Positions 58,226 through 64,000 of a stretch of 64,000 bases of DNA are shown here, piece by piece (the stretch's first letter is position 1; each line of letters starts with the position of its first letter). The notes under the pieces were generated by a model that was not told the origin of the DNA, did no database searches, and saw only the letters and a list, made by a program, of their open reading frames with translations. The stretch is taken from positions 157,135,770 through 157,199,769 of the forward strand of contig NC_089220.1 of NCBI RefSeq assembly GCF_963924675.1, given 5' to 3'. The stretch is from Phocoena phocoena (Eukaryota; Chordata; Mammalia; Artiodactyla; Phocoenidae). The position numbers and the translations under genes are program-made.

Positions 58226-59767
58226 GGGGGCCACCACTTCTGCCACCCCAGGAAATATTCAAAAGCAGGAGCTCCTGAGGACCTGGAATTGTATTTCTTA
58301 GTTTCTTCATCCTTATAAGGAAATCACCACGATTTTTCAATTTGTGTCCATGACCATCTATTTTAAAAACAGCAAATATCAGGGCCCGGCTATGGGGAGG
58401 CGTGTACTTTTATTTTGGTAATTCATAAGCAAAATATCATTAGAACCAAGTTTCCCTTTCCTTTGCTCTATTCCTGTTTGATCCATACAGGCTGAGTTGA
58501 TATCAATATAAAGCGACTGGTTCAAGCTCATGCCCCCAAATTACACCTTCATTCTTGTGTCCCTCTTCATGGGACTGGGGAGGGTACTGAAGATAGGCAA
58601 GGTGAGGAGGTACCTAGGTTGTTGACAACTAATGAAGTAGATTCTTTCTTAGAAACATCACCCAGTGACGGCTCCAACGAGCACTTGTTAAGTGACAATT
58701 AAAGTGAAGAAAACAGTGAGACTGCAGTAGGTGTTAAGAGGTTGATGCTGCCCACATCCGTTTCCATACCACTTTCTCACCTCCAGAAACATTTACTGTC
58801 ATAGAATAATGCTCAAAAAGGACTCAGAGCCCAACAAGGGACTTTCTTCCTCTGGTCCTTCAGACTCAGAGTGTTCCTCTGGCCCATCTAGAGAACCAGT
58901 AATGACTTGTCTGGCCCAGCGTCACGCACACCAAGTTGTTGACCGGTCTCCTGGTGAGTTGGAAGTAGGTTAGTGAAGGAAGAAAGTGACGCAGGTGTTT
59001 ATGGGGTCACAGACGTGCCCGTTACAGATCGTCAGGTAGTGAGATCAGAACACCTTGGAAGCTTTCAACGCCATTTTCTAACCCAAACAGCCACCTCCCG
59101 CCCTGTCATCCCTCCTCTCCTCACCCCTCTCCGCCCCCCCAAAAAAAACCTTTTAGGGAATAAATTTAAAATAAGAGGTGTGGTTATTATGGGATAATTA
59201 GAGCCCTTAGAAGAGGAGACACTGTTGTTTGGCGAATCCCCACGAGTGCCTGTCACCGCTTCATGACTCTGCCCCCTTCTGAGCATCCAAGCTTGTGTGA
59301 CGCAGGGCGGTGACCGCAGGCTCCGCCGTCCTGAGCGTGTCTGGTCGAGGCAGGCAGTTTTCTCTGCAATTATTTTATTTATTTCCTGAACTACAAAGCC
59401 ACTGTGCTTACACCGTCTCATTGCTCTGTGGAAAGTGTTTTGTGGATGCACTAAAGGCAGATTCTTGGCGTCCTCTATTAATGCTGTCTCGTTGTAGCTT
59501 TTTAAAAATCTTGCAGTCCAGGAAAAGTGGGGAGGGGGTTAATAGGAGGAAATTGAGGCACTGGGTTCCTAGAAAGCGTAGTCCTTTCAGGGGCAGACCT
59601 ATCCGAGACAGGACCTGCCAGTGCACCGATAAAAGAACGGAGGGAAAGATCACCTTTGCGTAGGGAGGTTGACAGAGGCGTGGTCCGTGTCAGAGGTTGA
59701 TCGTCCCCAACGACCTCCTTTCTACTTTTCTCGGTGGATCTGGAATCTGGAAAAAGAGGAAGAGCCA

Positions 59768-59884
59768 GGACGTCCCTGGCGGTCCAGCAGTTAGGACTCC
59801 GTGCCTCCCTGCAGGGGGCGCGGGTTCAATCCCTGGTCGGGGAGCTAAGATCCCGCAAGGCACGCGGCTACACAACAAAGGAGT
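59768..59884 (+). mobile_element. Short tRNA-derived SINE, sense
   Basis: GGACGTCCCTGGCGGTCCAG leads to GCGGGTTCAATCCCTGGTCG (B box-like) and AGATCCCGCAAGGCACGCGG, with a short ACAACAAAGG tail. AAGAGCCA flanks it at 59760-59767 and 59885-59892. Confidence 0.8.
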
Positions 59885-60699
59885 AAGAGCCACGTTCCCT
59901 ACATTCAGCAGTCAGCCTCCCCCCAAACTGCCGGCCATCCCACCTCATGCAAAGAATGAGAAGGAAGCCGGTATTTCCTCCGTGTCCCTGATCACAGTTC
60001 GAGGAGAGGGAGGATGAGGTCTCTGCCTCTCCGGGGGCCAGGCCAGCGTGGAGCCTCGCGGACCTCAGAGGGGCCTCTGGTTCCTTCTGTGGCAGCCACG
60101 CAAGGGGAACGAAGGGCATCTCTGCTCCTGTGCCGGTGACGAGGCAGCAGCTGGCTTGGCCAGTTGTTTGTAATGGCATCCCCACCCTTCCTCCAGTGTT
60201 AAAGGAACAGTTAATGAGAGCCCTTCACCCCGCTCCGGGCTCACCTGGCCGTGGGGGGCCCTCTGGGCGGCCACAGCATCGGCGGGTGGATGCCCTCCCT
60301 CCAGCTCATGGAGGCCTGTGCGGGGCCTCGTCCTGGGAGCGGCCAGACACGGAGTCCGGCGCACCTGCCGCGGCCGCGGTGGACTTTCCACCCCTTCCTT
60401 CACTCAGCAAGTCCCTGTGTGGCGCCTACGATGTGTCATTCCCTCTCGTAGGTTCTAGGAAATAAGACCAGTGAACTCCTGCCCTGTAACCAGGGGGACT
60501 TCTTTATATGCAAGATAGAACCAGAACTTTTTACTCTTCCATAGTTTTTTACCCCTTGTTCCTACCTCCCAGCATCTGTTCCCCTGTCTTATCACAAACC
60601 CAACTTCACCTCCGCTTAGCCTCTCACCTTCTCACACCCCAAACTAAATTCTGCACCCAGCCTGGAGGGAATCTGGTGATGCTACGTGCAGACACCCCT

Positions 60700-60800
60700 G
60701 AGATCAGTGGGTCCCAATCTTTAACGAGCAGAAGACGCGCCAAGAGGGTGTGTTAATTCACATTCCTGAGCCTCACAACCGGCAGGTCTCAGGGAACGTC
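60700..60800 (+). mobile_element. MER5-like hAT-Charlie fragment (tentative)
   Basis: AGTGGGTCCCAATCTTTAAC, AATTCACATTCCTGAGCCTC and ACAACCGGCAGGTCTCAG resemble the start of a MER5-type nonautonomous DNA transposon, with strong divergence. Confidence 0.4.
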
Positions 60801-62849
60801 CAGCTGACCGCGATGCAGGAGACCCTTGGCTATACCTTCTTCCCATCCAGTGTGTGTGCTTCCTGCGCCATCTGAGGGCATCGTGGTCCCTGCCTCCAGA
60901 GACAGGATGGTTCTGACGCAGTGGCCCGCGGAGCAGCCCAGCAGCCCTGGGCCGCAGGTCAGAGGGAGTATCCACCACGCAAGGCTGGCCTTTCCCCTGG
61001 TGATCGTTTCCGCCACGATCCGGCCATTTGGGATTTGAGTTGCGTGCCTCTCCGATCAGAAGAGAAGGTAGAAGCCTGTGATGTCTGCAGCTTGATGGGG
61101 TTGTGTTTGTGTGGGTCCCTTTGGTCTGTAGCCTCCAAACAGACCTGGGGTCTCAGGCCCTTCAGTGATGCTGTGGGAAAAGGGGCTGGTCCCCTTCACT
61201 GAGGGTCGAGTCCTGCCTTCTCGGAGTCCTCGTTTGCCCCGCCGGGAGATGCTGCCGGTGTGTGTTCAGTCCTAGGGGGAAAAGTAAGAGCTTTTCAGAC
61301 CTTCGTTTATTGGACTCGGAGGCCACCAAGCCTAGCCGTGGGGTCTGCCGAAACCCCCGATATGTGACCATGCGGCAGCCTCTGCTTTCCTGTTCCCACA
61401 AACGGGGAAGCTGGGCCCGCTGTGCAAGCCATTTCTTCCCCACCCTGACTCTGACCCTCTTGGCCACCACCGACCGGCCCCCACTTGGGTCTCTGGAGCT
61501 ACAACGACTCTCTCTGTATCAAGACCTCACACTGTTTCTTCCCTTAGCCTTCTCCTCTCCAGGCTAAGTTTTACCTTTCTGTCACCTGTTTGTCTCTCAG
61601 CTTGGCTTTCAGGCCAGCTCACCCTCTTCCGGACCCTCCCAAAGCTGTACCCCCAGATGGAGTCTCCTGAGGACCAGCCTGATGATGAAGGCTGGAGAAC
61701 CGGTCATTAGCTGTGCAGTCGCCTCCCCAGGGGAGAAGATGTTGAATCTTCAGGTGTTGCAAATTGATGTGAAAAGAATCTAATCCCTCCTTGTGAGAAC
61801 AAAATCCTCCTAGAGGCCACTGACTCCCCTTGGCTCCCGGCCCCTTCCATCTTCGGAGCTGCTATGTCTTTGTGCTGCTGTCTCTCTGGTTCTCCTTCCA
61901 GCCCCCGATAAGAACCCTTGTGTTTACATGGGGCCCACGCAGATAATCCAGGAACATCTGCCCATCTCAAGGTCAGCCGAATCACAACTTTTAATTCCTC
62001 TGGGTCATGTAACCTGACATGTTCACAGGTTCCTGAAATTAGGACATGGACCTCTTTAGGGCGACAGTAAATTCTGCCTACCTTAGAGAAGAAGAGTAGT
62101 GATTCTTACCTCCCTCTCTAAACATTGCCCTGGAGACCTAAGTAAAACTTAGTTTACCTACCCAGTCATGCAGAAGTTAGAACAAAGAGAGAAGAGAGAG
62201 CGGGAAGGCTTTCCTCAGGCACCCGCTGGTGTCTCATATTTCAATTCAGGGGCCCCGACTCTGGCCCGGGGGACATCAGGGCCTCCGGAGTCTGTGCAGG
62301 CAGATGAGTCACCCTTGTCCCCAGAAGGGAAATCAAGGCCGCTGGGGGCTGCGAGAAGCAGAGACCAGGGGACTGTTTCCTGGGAAGTGAAGCAAAGGTC
62401 CTTTCTCTCTGGAAAGCTGAGAAAAGGAGAATAAGCTTTTATCTCTGGCACAAATAAACATAAAAAGAAAACAAATGGATCATCTTTTTTAAATTCAGGT
62501 AAGATTAGGCTTGCTTGTTATACTGGTTTAAGAAAGTTTTCCAAACAGCCCTTCTCGCACAGCTGTGTGTGTCTTGCTGTTTGGCCCCCTGATTGGCCAC
62601 ACAGCTGGAGAGGGTCCCGTCCTGTACCTCCGCACCGTGTGTACCACACACACACCTCTGCTGCCTCCTCCTCTTCCCCAGCCAGTGCGTGCGTTTCCTG
62701 GGCGGACCAACCGGAAATGAGAGAGTATGTGTGAAGGACTTACTGATATAAGAGAAACAAATTCTTGGGCTGAGGGTATGAGTGAGTCCAGTTCTCAGCT
62801 CTGTGCTGAACAGAAGTTCTTCTGGGGGCTCTTCTAGCACTGTTGCCTC

Positions 62850-63030
62850 CTTCCCTTCCTTCCTTCTCCTTCCTTCCTTCCTGCCTTCTCTCTCCCCTCC
62901 CTCTCCCTCTCCCCTCCCTCTCCCTCTCCCCTCCCTCTCCCTCTCCCCTCCCTCTCCCTCTCCCCTCCCTCTCCCTCTCCCCTCCCTCTCCCTCCCCTCC
63001 CCCTCTCCCCCTCTCCCGCTCTGCCCCCTC
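62850..63030. repeat. CT-rich region with a 17-bp tandem minisatellite
   Basis: The unit CCCCTCCCTCTCCCTCT is repeated five times without a mismatch from 62894 to 62978, followed by a partial copy to about 62991 and degenerate CT-rich sequence on both sides. The - strand is purine-only with repeated GGG and GGGG runs. The length may vary between individuals. Confidence 0.93.
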
Positions 63031-63352
63031 TATCCCCCAGCATAGCAAGGGACCAGATAACCTGGGCCCTCCATCTGTGACCTGCAGTTTTGACCTGAGT
63101 CAAGAAGCTCTTCTAGACACATCATTCAGCAAGGCACCCCCTGGCTCTGAGAAGAAAGCACCCATCTTATCACTTAGATTAGGATGGCTGTTTGGGGATC
63201 CCTGAGCTTGGAGTCTTTCCATCAATGAACTGACCTGGTCACATGAACAAAGTGATTCCGTAACAGGCAGAGATGTACTTCCTCACTGCCAGTCTCCCCC
63301 TCCCCCAGCCCCCCTCCCTCTCCAGCACCCCAGTCTCCCCATCCTGCAGTTT

Positions 63353-63626
63353 GTTTGTTTGTTTATGACTGCATTGGGTCTTTGTTGCTGTGCACGGGCT
63401 TTCTCTAGTTGTGGCGAGCGGGGGCTGCTCTTCATTGTGGTGCACGGGCTTCTCAGTGCAGTGGCTTCTGCTGCAGAGCACGGGTTCTAGGCCCACGGGC
63501 TTCAGTAGTTGTGGCTCGCGGGCTTAGTTGCTCCACGGCATGTGGGATCTTCCTGGACCAGGGCTCGAACCCGTGTCCCCTGCACTGGCAGGCGGATTCT
63601 TAACCACTGCGCCACCAGGGAAGCCC
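63353..63626 (-). mobile_element. CHR-type SINE, antisense
   Basis: GACTGCATTGGGTCTTTGTT, GGCTTTCTCTAGTTGTGGCG, GGCATGTGGGATCTTCCTGG and ACTGCGCCACCAGGGAAGCC define it. TCCTGCAGTTT at 63342-63352 and 63631-63641 is the likely duplication, with a few extra bases before the second copy. Confidence 0.9.
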
Positions 63627-64000
63627 CTCCTCCTGCAGTTTTTTCATCGAAAGGCACAGAACTGCATTTCCATGTGAGGTCATAGACGCATGGCTCTGGT
63701 GTGTTGCTCGGCCATTTCCCTTCCTGGCTGGCTAGCTGCTCAGAACCTCTTTGGGCTGCTCGGTGGTCTTGAGCTGGTGGTGCAGCAGGCGTGAAGCGTG
63801 GCGTGTGACAGGGTCTGTCCTCGCTGCCCGGGAGCTCAGGTGGCTCAGCTCCCCACCCGCCTTCCTCTCGGCTTTGTTGTGCGACCTCTCCTTTGCATGG
63901 GGCAGCCTCCGACTGAAGGAGGTGCTGTGGGCAAAGCTGAGCCAATATTTATTTACCAGTGTTCCTTTGGCGTCTTGTAAACAGTTTAACTGAGAAAGCG

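Larger units (their letters stand above)
45962..64000 (+). other. CELF2: CELF2 intron after exon F (at least 18,039 bp, partial)
   Basis: From the GTAAGG donor to the end of the window I found no further CELF2 exon. I looked for the expected continuation (a VAASTPNS-type sequence) and did not see it. The intron holds antisense L1 (46094-46675), UGU-rich DNA (46856-46896), an antisense SINE (47797-48029), a 63-bp L1 tail (48217-48279), L2-type fragments (51980-52810), old repeat remnants (48985-49290, 53745-53865, 55540-56250), a long antisense SINE (57035-57377), a short sense SINE (59768-59884), a GC-rich patch (60200-60400), a CT minisatellite (62894-62991) and a final long antisense SINE (63353-63626). 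Confidence 0.85.

Noticed and set aside
62740..63205. Open frames rich in Arg-Glu-Gly or Ser-Pro-Leu
   Set aside because: They are translations of the CT minisatellite.

Overview
The window is mammalian genomic DNA. It is the middle part of one large gene on the + strand, CELF2 (CUGBP2 / ETR-3 / NAPOR), an RNA-binding splicing and mRNA-stability factor. Six coding exons were found by translating between consensus AG acceptors and GT donors. Their reading phases join without a break into 622 nt (207 codons plus one base). Together they encode the end of the RRM1-RRM2 linker, all of RRM2, and the first part of the long Gln/Ala/Thr/Ser-rich linker before RRM3. The start codon, RRM1, the rest of the linker, RRM3 and the 3' UTR lie outside the window. 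Exons make up about 1% of the sequence; the rest is intron.

Organism: the young repeats are tRNA-derived SINEs of the CHR type (Cetacea-Hippopotamus-Ruminant), in a short form (~200 bp) and a longer form (~280-340 bp). There are also 5'-truncated L1s with the 3' end usual in cetartiodactyls. I saw no ruminant Bov-tA/BovB elements, no pig PRE-1 and no primate Alu. This points to a whale or dolphin. It is an inference from repeat content, and the species cannot be named.

Layout: 1-8873 is intron with two L1 tails, old MIR/L2-type fragments and a diverged local duplication. Exon A (8874-8922) ends the RRM1-RRM2 linker. After 8.2 kb of intron, exon B (17154-17288) carries RNP2 of RRM2. After 8.6 kb of intron with two SINEs, exon C (25921-26000) carries most of RNP1. 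A 4.1 kb intron with no recognisable young transposon leads to exon D (30091-30249), which ends RRM2 and starts the Q-rich linker. A 4.2 kb intron with an L1 nested in a MIR and one long SINE leads to exon E (34438-34501). An 11.3 kb intron with a GC-rich block (about 39.6-43.0 kb) leads to exon F (45827-45961), the poly-Ala part of the linker. From 45962 to the end is at least 18 kb of the next intron, with several SINEs and L1 pieces, L2-type remnants and a 17-bp polypyrimidine minisatellite.

No RNA gene, second protein-coding gene, CRISPR array or prokaryotic feature was found. The longer open frames outside the exons lie in introns, often run through SINEs or GC-rich sequence, and show no recognisable protein family. 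The points most worth checking are the transposon-poor intron around exons C-D, an antisense L1 about 130 bp downstream of exon F, UGU-rich tracts that could bind CELF proteins, a possible retrocopy 3' end near 37.2-37.7 kb, and several clean target-site duplications useful as phylogenetic markers.
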